A DNA stretch of 64,000 bases from Ailanthus altissimus. Taxonomy: Eukaryota > Streptophyta > Magnoliopsida > Sapindales > Simaroubaceae. Below are positions 19,410 to 31,589 of the stretch, piece by piece; the first letter of the stretch is position 1; each line of letters opens with the position of its first letter. The stretch is taken from positions 16,130,001-16,194,000 of the forward strand of contig OX327697.1 in assembly GCA_946807835.1 (NCBI GenBank), given 5' to 3'. Position numbers and translations under genes: made by a program. Under the pieces are notes generated by a model. That model searched no databases and was not told the origin of the DNA. It worked only from the letters and a program-made list of their open reading frames with translations.

Positions 19410-21735
19410 AACCTCTTAATTCTTTTTATAGCAATTAGGAAATCTTTTAACCATTGGACCAATGGGTTATGTTATTTTCTTTTAGTAATTTGTAATTGTG
19501 TTGCAAATAATTTTTGGTTTTTCTAATTTAGTAATAATAATAATAAGGAAATAATAATAATAAATATTAGATATTTAAGTGTGTTTATGTGGTAATTTGT
19601 GGGAAAACTGCTAAATTGGGGCTAAACCGACCTAGGTTTAAAAACTTTGTTTTGATGGCTCGGTTTGATTTATTATTTATCTGATTTCTTTACCTTTTTG
19701 CTTAAATCTATTAAGAAATTTATTGTGAAGATGAATTTTCTAAATTGAAAATTAAACTTTAATTTGCAATAAAAAAATTGTTGGGTCTAAGAATGGAAAA
19801 ATGACCCACCAACTCAATTATCTTTCATAAACAGTAACTTTCAATTAATCAATGACGTTAAAACTAAATTTATGTATGCAAGAATCAATTGACAGGAATC
19901 TATCTTGGGTGTTAGTGGTAAGAGTTACCACAGGAATTCTCGATTTTGCTTGAAATTTATATTAACAAGTTCTAAATCTAAATCTAGATATAAAATTTAA
20001 GTAGTAACTTAAAAATGTGACTTTAAATCAGTTAAATATTCAATATTTACACTTTTTAATTAAACAATTTTGACTTAACACCTACTTCTAAACCCATATA
20101 GTTATTATTTATTTAAAGCGCAAAAGTAGAATAATATTTCCTTTCAAAAACAAAAAGTAAAAAATAAAAAAATTGTGGCTTATATTTATTACTGAAAAAT
20201 AAAAAATAAAATCGTTGTTTTTTTCCAATTTCTCAATTTAAATTAAATTTTTTATTTCTTAAAAAATAATTACTTATTTTAAAAAGTAGTAAATAATTAA
20301 ATCAATTTTTATTTTTTTTGTTTAAAATGAAACTATGACAAATTAAAACAATAAATCAAATAAATAACTCAATATAAATGGAACAATTATAAAAGAAGAG
20401 TTGAGAGAGTTTAGCTATAATTTATACATGTTCGGCAATTTAGACGGTCTATATTTACGCCAAATGTGATGAAATTTTCACTAGTGAGTTTTAAATTGTG
20501 TACATAAGCTTGTATATTGATAAAATCAAAATATTTAAAAGTTATGTATTTCTTAATAATCCAATATATCTTAGAATAGTGATCAGAGAAGGATTTATTC
20601 AATATATAACTCCTATGAGAGTAGATTTATAAGTGAAAACTTACTAGATTGTATGTGATTTTGTAAGATTAGAGGGCTCAAATGTTTGCCAAGTGATAAA
20701 TAAATATGAATACATGCAAGTAAAACTTTGAAAAAGAGTGAAAATAGGTCTATTTATAAATTTCTAAAAAAAAAACAGATGTTTAAAAAAAAATTCTAAT
20801 CTAGATAAAAGTGGTTGATAGATTTACAAATCGGCTAGTCGCTTTAGCTTGTTTTAGAAATTTGACTATTGATGAAGCAAATCAGCTGAACCGATAAAAA
20901 GATTTGGCCTTGGACAAATTTTTTCGAAGATATCATGTATTTTGCTTTTGTACATAGTTTGTTTTCATCGTAACAAACAGAAAAAAAATAAGACTAGAGA
21001 TAATAAAATATAATTATTAATAATAAATAAAATTTAAGATTATATTTATTTTTTAATATTTTATTTTAATTAATTGATTTTTTTTAAAATTAATCTCTCA
21101 AGATAAATTGTGTTAGTTAAATTCTTAATATCCATAATATTATATAGCAGTTTGTTTTAGCAATCTACTATTCATAATTATTATAATAAATTTGATACTT
21201 TAGCAATCTACTATTCAAACTTACAAATACTAAATATATATAAAGTATAATATTTATATTAAAATGAGTAAATATTAAGTTTATAAAAGTTTTAATAATA
21301 TGTATTAAATATGCGCTAATTCAAAAACTTGTTTTGTCTAGGATTCAAACAAATAATCAAATCAAAAGAAGCAGTTGGACAAGAACAACTCTATTATCTA
21401 ATTGATGTTTTATTTGATTTTTCATTTGCATGGTTTGCAGAGTTTATATTGGGAGGAAGCTTTTATAGCCTGATAAGTCCCGCAACAAACGTAATCTTTG
21501 TGATCCGTGCATATGTAACAATTACAATAGTATTGTTGAAACTTGCTTGAACATGAATAATATATATTTATTCATATAATCTTCACTAAAGAAGGAATTA
21601 TTTTATGCTAGCTGTTAAAATTAGATTTACGGAAAAGGATATTAGAGATTTCTTATTGCTTGTACTCTCAAAAATCTTAAAAGAGGATATGGAATTTCTC
21701 TATATTCTTATTTAGAGCTAGGTTAAAAGTTTAAC
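19410..21735. other. AT-rich stretch without a recognised gene
   Basis: No supported coding frame. Near 20400-20460 the text 'tacatgttcggcaatttaga' recalls the R region of old plant LTRs, but no LTR ends were found. A poly-T/A background runs through 20200-20350 and 21000-21300. Confidence 0.35.
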
Positions 21736-22142
21736 CCACTTTCTGTTCCCCCTCTTTGTAGTTCTCTTAAATTGAATGATGATGTGATTGTCAAAATTGG
21801 TGATTCTGATTTTGGCATTGGTGCTATGATATGGGATAAGATTGGTTTTGTTATTTTAGCATTTGCGAAATTAATATGTAGCCCTTTGTCCCCTTTTTAG
21901 TGTCGAATGTTCTATTGTTTACGAGCCTTCGTTTGGTTAGAAGTCGGTTGTTGTCAATTTTTGAAATGGAAACAGACTGCAAAGAATATCATTAGAACTT
22001 TTCAATCCATTTCTTTCAACTCTATTAAAAAAATCTATTCTTATTGGTATTTCATCTAAATTATCTTCCCTTAGAGTTTCTCACAATTTTGTTAGGTGTG
22101 AGACTAATTTATTTATCCATATTTTGGCAAAATATGCATTTT
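21736..22142 (+). pseudogene. RNase H-like (RVT_3) domain remnant
   Basis: One plus-strand frame reads PPLCSSLKLNDDVIVK, IGDSDFGIGAMIWDKIGFVI, LAFAKLICSPLSPF to a stop at 21898-21900. After a shift it continues with LRLVRSRLLSIFEMETDCKE, and after another with ILIGISSKLSSLRVSHNFVR, CETNLFIHILAKYAF. This is the order of the plant RVT_3 reverse-transcriptase-associated RNase H fold (GFGIGAV.RD..G.V..AFAK, ..ETDCK, ..H..RE.N..AH.LAKYA). It is usually the tail of a LINE or a solitary domain gene. The first catalytic Asp (usually 'NxDA') reads NDD. At least two frameshifts. Confidence 0.72.
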
Positions 22143-24137
22143 AACTTTATAAAATTATTAAGGGTGGACTATTTATCTTTTTTTTTTTTTAAAAAAAATT
22201 TCCACAGCTATAAATATTTATATTCCTCGTTAATAAGTTGTTTCGTTGTTATATATATATAAAGACTACCGTTATTTAAGTACCCAAGAATAATACTGAG
22301 AATTATACATGTCAGAAGAATAACAGTCATGAAATTACTATTCTTCTTGATATATTAGTGTCTATATTGCCTAGAGATGCTCATGCTAAAGTATTTGGTA
22401 AATCCAATTTTTACTTCACAAATTAAATATTTATCAAACATTCATTCCTTGTCATAACAGTCGTTACAACATTTCTAAATCAAACGGACCTTTAATCAAA
22501 CCCAAAGAAATGCCGGTGCAAATAAAATTCTCATAAAAAACATGTTACATGAAGTGGTATTTAGTTTTCTCAGTTGTCACATTTTTTTTCGAGAGGAGAA
22601 CTGATTATCTCATCACAATAAGAAATGCAGTCAGCAAGAGTTTTCTTGTATCTAAGTCTCCACTGAACTGCTAATTTCTACCTACCCCACTGGCCTAGAT
22701 CTAGATAGTAATAACTCGTCATCATTCTTCACACTCTGGAGACCACTAACTTCTAAGAATGTGGAAATCTCGCCTCCAAAATCTGACGGAACCTCTCTCA
22801 GTTCCATAGGTGTATTGAAATTTTGGATTTTGTCAAGGGCAGACAACAATAAGATGTCTTCTACAATTGAAGTTGTCAAACTCTTCAACATAACATTGCA
22901 ATAATTTGATATCCATTTCTTGATGGAGATTTCATTGTCCACCGAAATTTGACATCCTGAATAAGCAAGATGTCCACCTGATCTGCATTGGTTTGCAGGT
23001 GCTGCCCATAACTGCAAAGCAGATAGTAGAGCAAATAATGACTTTCCATTTTGGTCGATGATTGCGATTCCTTGGGCCACGAACTGGCAGGATACATGCC
23101 AGGTTTCAAGGATACAAAAACCATGTCATTTGGATTTTCAGTTAAAAGTAACCTGTAGTGTTCAAGGAGCTCCAAATTTGTGTATGTTCTGTAACTTCAG
23201 AGAACCTGCAGATAACATGGCAACAATTTAATCCCATTTAGCTTCATCATGGACATTGACAAATAACATTAATAAGCAAATGACAGTCATTATAAATAGC
23301 CAATTTTTCTTTTGAACTTCATATACTTTCATGCCCAAACAGCACTCAATAACTAGCCCTGTATTGTCAGATTTAATTAAATTAGGATAAATTAGGAAAT
23401 ACAACCTACAATATAATTAATAACAAATGATGTAGAATAGCTATAAACATTAAAATGTGGAACTAATCAGTTCAACCACTAATATTCTTTTTGAAAAACT
23501 GCAAGGGTTTTGGGTTCAAAACCTGCTCAAGTTGTGGAGGCGGGTGGTTTACATTTCCCTACCATTCAAATGGAAAAAAAGAAGAAATTACTTTTGGAAA
23601 AAGGTATAAACATTGACATTATAGCTATGAACAAACCCTTCCAATTCCTTTTTGGCTAAACATGCACAAGCATGATCTTATCTAGGGATGGGCAACCCGG
23701 GATTGGGTTGGGTTCGAGACTAGCCCAACTAATCCCGGGTCCCGTTCGGAATAGATAAATCTGTCCTGAACAGGGTTATTTTTGGGTCGGGACATGGGTC
23801 AGGACGGGACATGGGTCCGATCGAGACATGGGCAAATTTTACCCATGTCCCTAATTTATTTAAATTTTATAAATTCGTTTAAATATTTTGAGTTAATTTG
23901 TAATTTATGATCCTAACTATTGCTACAATTTTGTATTTTTAACCTAAAAAATGTAGTTTTATATTCTTTTAAACTTTAATAATTTTTTTATTAACTTAAT
24001 TTCCTATTATTAATATAATTATTAATTTTAATTCTAATAAATTTTAACGTCTATTACGTTATAATTCCAATTTTAATATATATTACGTTAAATCACAAAT
24101 ATTGTAATTTCGATTTAGCAAATTCTAACGTGATAAT

Positions 24138-24327
24138 GACATCAATTGTTTAAGTGTTATAATTCTAAATTCAAATTTAAATCCAATTTTAATTTCAATT
24201 ATATTAACTTTTATTATCCGAATAAAACATTTGACATCAATTGTTTAAGTGTTATAATTCTAAATTCAAATTTAAGTCCAATTTTAATTTCAATTATATT
24301 AACTTTTATTATCCGAATAAAACATTT
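24138..24327. repeat. 95-bp tandem duplication inside the hAT element
   Basis: Two adjacent 95-bp units, both starting gacatcaattgtttaagtg and ending ccgaataaaacattt, differ at about one position. The near identity means the duplication is recent relative to the surrounding decay. Confidence 0.9.
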
Positions 24328-24785
24328 CGATAGACCCTTCAATAAAAATTAGACATTCCCATAAACATATACCTACACAAAATTGACACTTCAATATTCA
24401 CTATATCAAGTTAATTCATTCATAATGCCTTTCGCAATGGCCCATTGCCAACCAATAGGTCCAAAATAATTTCAATGACTAATATATATAAATAAACCAA
24501 ACCAAGTAGCCAACATCTTCACAAAATTTTAACAAAATGCAACATTTAGGTAATAAATACATTAAATCCATAAGTATAACAACCATTAAATATTACAAAT
24601 TACAATACAAAAATGTCATCAAAATTTGCATTCTTCATTAATTTGCAAAACAAAAGTATAACAAACATTAAATATTACAATTATTGATATGATGCAAGCA
24701 AAATATAATAAATATTAGAAATCTATGGAGAAAATAAATAAATTGTTGATATTATTCTACTATTTTATTATTTCTCTATAAATTT

Positions 24786-26190
24786 TCAAAATTTATCATA
24801 TTTTGCTTGCATCTTGCTAGTCATGACGCATAAAGAGACATCTTCACTCCAATTTAATTTAGCTAAACTGAAATTAATCTTACAAATCTCGCTGAAACAA
24901 ATGTTAGATGTCACAAGTAATGAAGCACTAAATTTTAACGTGACATTATAAAAAGTTTTTAGAAACTTCACAAACCGTTCAGCATTTTCCTAATCCGCAA
25001 TAATTGGTGGCCCATATTTCTTCTTTCTATTTTCATCCTCTTCTGCCATTCGATCAAACACCTTTGCAAATTTTAATACAGTCACCAACATCAAATAAGT
25101 GAAATTCCACCTCGTTGGCACATCTAATACTACACTACTCTTCATAATCAATTCTTTCTCTCTCCACAAAACATTTAAAACTTTGAACTCTTGTTGTTAA
25201 AGATCTCACATATTTCATAGCATTACGTATAGAAATAATGCTCTCATGTAAACCCTTTAATCCATTAGTCACAATCAAATTCAAATTATGCGCACAACAA
25301 CGCACATGCATAAGCTCACAATTCAACATTAGTGCTTCATCTTTCCAACTCTTTAGTCTCTTCTTAAAATAATTGATGACAATGTCATTGGCACTTGCAT
25401 TATCAACTGTAACGGTAAACACTTTCTCTATACCCTAATCCAACAAGAAAGATTCAAGTTGCTTGCCGATGTCATCCCCTTTATGGGATGACATCGGAGG
25501 GAAACTCAAATTCTCCTATACAACTTCCAATCCGAATCTATGAAGTCAGCAGTAACAACCATATAGCTTTGATTATAAACGGAAGTCCAAAGATCAGTTG
25601 TCAAACTCACTCGTTGCCCAGTTACACTAAATAGACTCTTTAACATGGCTTTCTCCTCAGCAAATAGTTATACTACGTCTCTGGTTATAGTTCTACGTGA
25701 CAGAATATCAAATAGAGAACATGCTACACTGCAAAAATATTGGTACCCATCATTCTCTGCAAAACTAAATGACAATTCATCTATAATCACCATTTTTACA
25801 GCTACATCTCGACATACTTCTTGACTCCATCCTCTAAGCACAACCTTACTACTATTTTCCTCTTCTCCTCTTGTGGGTTCTCTACTAAATATTGTTTGTC
25901 TATCATCCAACAATGAACGTGGAACCTTCTTATATACCCATAAGTGTTTTCGCATACCATTTGTTCCATTTTTTGTTGAATTACACGCATACAATTTTTC
26001 ACAGTAATTGCACTGTGACTTATCCATTATATCCTTACATGAGGTGAAGTGACTCCACACCATTGATCTTGTCTTCTTCTTAGTATTAGAATGTGGAGGC
26101 AACAATGCATCTACGTCATCGACGCTGCATTGCGTATCCTCATAAGATCTCTCAATATTCATAATATTTTTTGAAGTTGAATTATGACTC
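24786..26190 (-). pseudogene. hAT transposase (BED zinc finger, RNase H-like core), broken
   Basis: The open stretch from 26190 has an N-terminal tail, then a BED finger: VWSHFTSCKDIMDKSQCNYC, then CNSTKNGTNGMRKHL with the Cys pair and His in place. After stops a central block reads MFTVTVDNASANDIVINYFK, then MHVRCCAHNLNLIVTNGLKG (hAT core signature HvRCcAHilNLiv; residues 25422-25135). A further block (24971-24786) reads KFLKTFYNVTLKFSASL, VTSNICFSEICKI, the hAT RNase-H-like extension. The C-terminal dimerisation domain is missing. Not able to make active protein. Confidence 0.85.
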
Positions 26191-26596
26191 ATCTGTAATA
26201 TAATAGTATAATAATACACAACGATCAACCAAGATTAATTTGAATCTTTCACAATTTTTTTAATATTTCACAAATATGTATTTTTTATAAACACGCAAAA
26301 ACTTATACAACCAATTTTTTTTTCATTCCATAATACAAATTAATATAACTTGTAAATATTAATCGGATAAAATACTTATAGAATTGTTATAAATATTTAC
26401 AAAATATATTTACAAAGTAAATATTGTCAAATTGACACATTTTATTTTAAGCAAAATAATTGATTAGCTCATTACATTAAAGTAACTGTTGTTAACCAAA
26501 ATTACCTAATACAACACTAGATGCAAACTATAATTGTGATCAAATTTCTAATCAAACAAAATATTTACAAAATATACAAGTAACAAAATACTTACA

Positions 26597-26830
26597 TTAT
26601 GGCCAGCGGCGAGTGTGGAAGACGGCAGCAACGGCGGCAGGCGGTAGCGCGGACCAGCAGAACGGCACAGCAACGGCGGACACGGAACAGCAGGGGCAAG
26701 CGACAACATAGGTCATGCAGCGGTAGGCGACAGCAGCGGCAGAATGGCGGCACCGAAGGCAAGAAGCGACAGACAGCAGTCACGGTCCTCACGGCTGGCA
26801 GCAACAATGGCAGAATAACGTCAAAAATTT
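26597..26830. repeat. GC-rich island inside the hAT element
   Basis: A 230-bp block of cgg/cag-like triplets (for example ggcagcaacggcggcaggcg) is set in AT-rich DNA. It sits where the 5' leader of the leftward transposase would be. Both strands are open by composition, giving Arg/Gln-rich or Cys/Leu-rich products; I do not regard either as a gene. Confidence 0.7.
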
Positions 26831-27190
26831 AGATTTTTGAATGAAATGGTTCTAGACTTTTAGTTTAGGTTTTAGAGTTTTAGTTTTAGAATCAAATTCA
26901 AATTTCAAATGAATGTTTGGTTTTTTGCTTAGTTTACTTTTTAGTTTCGATTCGTTTTTTTTTTTTTTGCTTATTAAACGACGCCGTTTGGCTTACTTTA
27001 AAAAAAACAGTTCAGTTCGGGAACGACCCGAACCGAACTAGGCCCCGTCCTGGCTGGACCGGGACAACCGGGACTTACATTTTCCGTCCTGGTTCTGTCC
27101 CATTACGGGTCCCGTCCTGTCTTGACCTGATTTTTTCAGGTCGGACGATCCGGGTCAGGACCGAGACAAACGCCCACTCCTAATCTTATC

Positions 27191-28920
27191 ACTATTAACA
27201 GATAAAAGGTATATGAACATCAATGGCAGCAATAATATAACTGGATTGCTGAATCTCACTAAATGGTATTGGTATTATCAGCAGTGATGGTTACACAGTT
27301 GAATGTTAGCTTCCTTCATAACACAATTTCACTTCTATCCAAATTCATAACTTCAATCACACAAGAAGTTTTATTGATATGAAGACAATGACAGCAATAA
27401 AAGAACAACAAATGAAGCAAGTACAAAGAAGAAAAAGAGAAAACGAATCCTCTAAAGGGTTTTTGATTCATCGATTCTCATTGAATATAATCATGTGCAC
27501 ATCCTATAGTTTCATCTCCACACATGAAAGAGCCACACTGATCAGTAGGGTTTTATAAAATTATTTGTAAGATATTACAATGATGCTCAATCGAACGTAA
27601 AAAGAGGTATAATAAGTATTTCAAAAGTGTGTTCTTTAGGTTAAAAGAGTGAGTTACTTCCAAGAATATCTTATCATTAGCTGAAAAGAGCAAGTTACTT
27701 CCAAGAAAGTCTTATTTCTAATCTCGTGATATGAACATATTCTTTGTACATCAAAAACCATCTTAAATATGACAACAAACAAGAAAACATGAAGCTCTCA
27801 AAGGTGAAATAAAATCATTCAACATCACTAAAACTTGATTAAATGCAAAGTCAAGTGTATTTAGAAAGTTCACAAAGAGCTCAATATCTTTAAAAAATAG
27901 AGAGGGAAAAAAGGAAAAGTACTGGACAATTCACGGAAAATGTGGTTTTATGATAATTTCATTTTTTACAAAAAAGTTTTTGTGCACCCTCATCCCCCCA
28001 GCTCAAGCATCTTCCAACAAAGTAGTACTCTTACACTAACAGTAGGTTAACTATATGATTCCATTAGAAACAAAAAGAATGGATTCTAAAATGCATTTCT
28101 CACAGATATTTGTTAACTAAGCATGAATGATGGATATAAGCAGCAAACAAATCTAATTTCAAAAAGAAAACATATTAACATTCATGAGATGTCTGCACAA
28201 GCTTTCCTCAAGTTTATACATGCTACTCAAGATAAATCATTGAAAAGAGAATGAAAAAAATAGTATGTTATGTATCTAGCTTTCTTTGGAAGAAATTCAA
28301 ATACTTTTAAGTATCAGTTGGCATCATTTATTTCAAAGAATGCATCGACATCACTTGCATAAAGTATAAAACGTATTAATCAAATGATAGTAAGAAAGGT
28401 TGCATTGTTACTGCAATTCTATTTATCCAAACAGATAAAATCAGAATCAATTCTAAAAGAACAAACTCATGAGGTCTTGAACGAAATATAAAATCTCTAT
28501 ACCATAGTAAATGATCAAAATTGGGATCAACCACACAGAATTGATTCTTTAGTTTTAACATGTTATCTTGAACTGACTTCAAATACAAACCCAGTCGAAT
28601 ATGATATCCTCTAAGTTCTATGTATTTAAGAGCCATGGCTTAACAATTACAAATTTTAGATAACTGTGTTTTGCCACACTAGACAAGAACTTAAAGTAGT
28701 TATTTGCTTCTAACATTGACTTAGAATTAACTAATAAAGTGTTCATTTTGAAATTCTCAATCATCTAGTGATTCTATCAGCATCATCTTGTGCATATAGG
28801 ATCAGAAACTAGTGAATTGATTCTGGACATTTTGTCCTTACATGCAGACTCTTAAACAAAAAGCAGAAACCAAATGGCAAAAAATGATAAGATAAACTGA
28901 AAATGAGACCACAAGAAAGC
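27191..28920. other. SDG40-like intron, right part
   Basis: No domain, element end or RNA recognised. An 86-codon frame at 28376-28636 has no recognisable motif. The missing SET exon may have been lost here. Confidence 0.4.
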
Positions 28921-30396
28921 TAATCCGCCATCTGTTAACCTGTGCAGGTGAGCATTGAACTTCTCAGAATCTAATATATCTGTAGTGTCCCCCTTTGACA
29001 AATAAGAGGCATGCACCCAACCTTCAATATTCTCAAAGCCATTAGACTCTTCTCCAGGTGCAACATAGTTCAATAAATCTCCCACAGGGCATAAACACCC
29101 AGCTTCATCCCATGCTATATGCATCGTCCGAGAGGAAACCTGCAAGCATGATGAAATTTGAAAGTATAATTTGGAGGTCTTATATGAAATAAAAGCTACC
29201 TCAAATTATACGTTTTGGTATCTTGAGGTTAACCATCTCTGTGTGCCAGCGAATTGGTCTTAGAAATGAACTGTTCAATTAGTAAAAATATGATTTCAAA
29301 CTATGCCAATTAACTAGTAAAAGAAAAAAAGGGAAGTGAATATCGTGAATCACAAGCCCTAAAGTCTCTCGACTCCCAAGCGTCCAAAGCGTTGTCCAAG
29401 GACAATAATCCTTCGCAGAGCTTTTCTTTGCGAAACACCTAGCAAAAGTTTTAGTGATGAGTAGCAATGCACTAATTTTGATAAAGGGCCTAATATTCTT
29501 ACAGTTGTAGTAGCCCAAAGCCATGCCTTAGAGGAGACAAGCTGAGGCTAAGTTTAAGTTCTTCCATTAGTTTACCAGTAGCTTCCATTCCGATTCAGCT
29601 TTTAATATAGCCTTCTCCGCAGGCCAGATAGCATCATTCACCTAACAATGATTTCATAAACCATTGTAGTGCCAAAAAAACTAATTTACTAACATAATTT
29701 AATTCCAAAGAAAAATAGAAAAGATATGAAATTTATGTTAAAGAAACGGAACTTGAAGAGCTTGCTTCTGAAATTGACCAAAAGTTGCTAGAATATCATA
29801 AGTACGAGGCAATAGCATTAAGTAAGGATACCACCATGAACTCTTTACTTTACCCACCATCAACTCTCCTTTTCTAAGATCTCTAACAGCACCCAATCCT
29901 CTCCTCTAACGCAAATTGTAGTAAATTATTTGTTTTATAATATTCTTAAAAAAAAATCATTGGTTTCGTTCCAATTCCAATAACCTAACCTAAAAAAAGA
30001 CGAAGGAATTCGTTTCGAAGTAGTCACTCACCCGCCACCTTCAGGGAAACATGAGACGGTAAGAGAATAAACTAAACAAAAGGAGCAAGAAGGATTTTCA
30101 TTTTCAATTTCATTTGTAGTCTGTATCTCTGTCTGTGATTCCCATGTCAGCTCCTCATTTCAGCAGCTTTTCAAGGTTTCCCCGTTCTTCTTCCATTTCA
30201 TAGAGAAAGGAAGAGAGTCTGTGCACAAGTCTCCTGTTTCAAGTCCAAGACTAAGAATCCATCGTCGAAGTCCGATGGTCAACTCTTGACTTATACTCTC
30301 TTTTCCTACTGACCATTTAACAAAACTATGTCCATTATTCTCTCTCATTTTTTTATACGCTACTCTTTAAGTCTTAACTCTATCTAGTTGATTTTA

Positions 30397-30990
30397 TGGA
30401 AAATTTTATAAATAATCTTTGTAATTTATTATTATTTTTAATTATTTTTAAAATTATTATTTTTTATTAATCAAAATTTTTAATTATCAACAATTTTATC
30501 TTAAAATCATAATTGAACTATTCTCAACTCTTTTTATCGAAGAATTTAAAATTTTACAAATTTAATTAGATCAAAATTTTTTAAACTGTTATTATATAGA
30601 TTGGATCTTACACAACATATTTATCATTTTAAATCAAGAAAATAGCCAATTCTTGATAAGTTTTTAAATTTTTTTTAAGAATTTTTAATATATTTAGAAA
30701 TTAGTTAAAAATTTGTTGAAATTTACATTTAAAGCTAGAAATAGATAAAATTAATGAATTATATGTGAAAATATGTTAGAATTGTATAAGAAAAGTTAGA
30801 AATGGGCAAAAAATGAAAGTTTTTGATGTATTTGCCCGAACTAGACGGCAACCGACTGCCGTCTGGTTTCTTTAATCTCGGGGCCATCTCGCAGTAGCAT
30901 TATAGACTCAAAGTCCGCGATGCTGTACTGTTGCACGACGTGGTGCCTTCACAGGCTGCCACATGACGTAATTAGAAATTTTTTAATTTT
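30397..30990 (+). repeat. MULE left terminal inverted repeat
   Basis: Pairs with 37320-37999 in reverse complement: shared runs include 'taatttattattattttt', 'ttttattaatcaaaattt' versus 'ttttattagacaaaaattt', 'catatttatcattttaaatc', and further in 'gtccgcgatgctg' and 'gccacatgacg' versus 'gccacgtgg'. The outer 450 bases are AT-rich; the inner 120 are GC-rich. Confidence 0.85.
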
Positions 30991-31589
30991 TTAAAAATAT
31001 TTTATTTTATTTAAATTAAATAAATTTAATTTAATTCTATTTTTTAAAATTAAATGTAATTTTATTTAAATTAAATAAAATTACATTTAATTCTATTAAG
31101 TAATTAATTAATTAATAAGTTAATTAATATTATATGTTATTTTTTTGAAACCATATTGTTATTTGTTAAATGACTAATTTATGTAATAATAATTTTAATT
31201 TTTTATAATATTATTTATTTAATGAGTACCTTTTGTAATTAATTATATATTTAAAAATTTTAATTAATTAATTATTATAATATATTAGTGTTTAATTTCC
31301 TTTTTCTTTTTATGTTTGTTGAATTAATCTATATTATTTGTGATTTTTTTAAAATAATATTATATGTTAATTAATATGTAAGTTTGTTATTTGTTAATAA
31401 TATTAATTAATTTATTTTCTTAATTGTTACAGGAAAAATAACGTATCGAAAAAATATATAATCTAAAAAAATATAAACTTCTAGATTATATATTTTTTCG
31501 TGCATCAGTGACAGTTTATTCGAAAATATGAGGTCTAAAAAATATTAAAAAAAACTAACAGAATCAAAAAAATATTATTTAGGCAGATG

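Larger units (their letters stand above)
23683..27182 (-). mobile_element. hAT transposon (3.5 kb) inside the SDG40-like intron
   Basis: It is bounded by a perfect 8-bp target duplication ATCTTATC (23675-23682 and 27183-27190). Short inverted ends are tagggatgggcaac on the left and taggagtgggcgtt on the right (reverse complement), matching plant hAT ends. Subterminal regions are rich in gggac/gtccc and ccggg. It carries a leftward decayed transposase (24786-26190). The perfect duplication with a decayed transposase suggests a moderately old insertion by a copy mobilised in trans or by a then-intact element. Confidence 0.9.
22570..30196 (-). pseudogene. SDG40: SET DOMAIN GROUP 40-like lysine methyltransferase pseudogene
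   Basis: Exon-like blocks read leftward, mostly with plausible splice sites. Exon 1 (30196-30032): MEEERGNLEKLLK, a stop, a frameshift, NEIENENPSCS, SLTVSCFPEGGG, donor GTGAGT. Exon 2 (29905-29753): RGLGAVRDLRKGEL joined directly to KSSWWYPYLMLLPRTYDILA, so roughly 60 residues are lost. Exon 3 (29641-29503): VNDAIWPAEKAILKAESEW, ATGKLMEELKL, shift, KAWLWATTTV. Exon 4 (29139 to about 28925): VSSRTMHIAWDEAGCLCPVG, DLLNYVAPGEESNG. Last exon (23188-22570): YTNLELLEHYRLLLTENPND, shift, IIDQNGKSLFALLSALQLW, Trp-to-stop TAG at 22684-22682, then KLAVQWRLRYKKTLADCISY to a TGA at 22572-22570. The exon with the SET AYCFYAR-type segment was not found. The family is a SET-plus-Rubisco-LSMT substrate-binding type methyltransferase. 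The stops, shifts and deletion make it non-functional. Confidence 0.85.

Noticed and set aside
20400..20940. Old copia-type LTR suggested by 'tacatgttcggcaatt'
   Set aside because: No second LTR, ends or coding remains found; left as unassigned sequence.
26599..26832. Arg/Gln-rich plus-strand frame in the GC-rich hAT block
   Set aside because: Both strands are open purely because of CGG/CAG-like composition; no domain, and it overlaps a transposon leader.
28376..28636. 86-codon minus-strand frame in the SDG40-like intron
   Set aside because: No motif matching the missing SET exon or any other family; it looks like chance.
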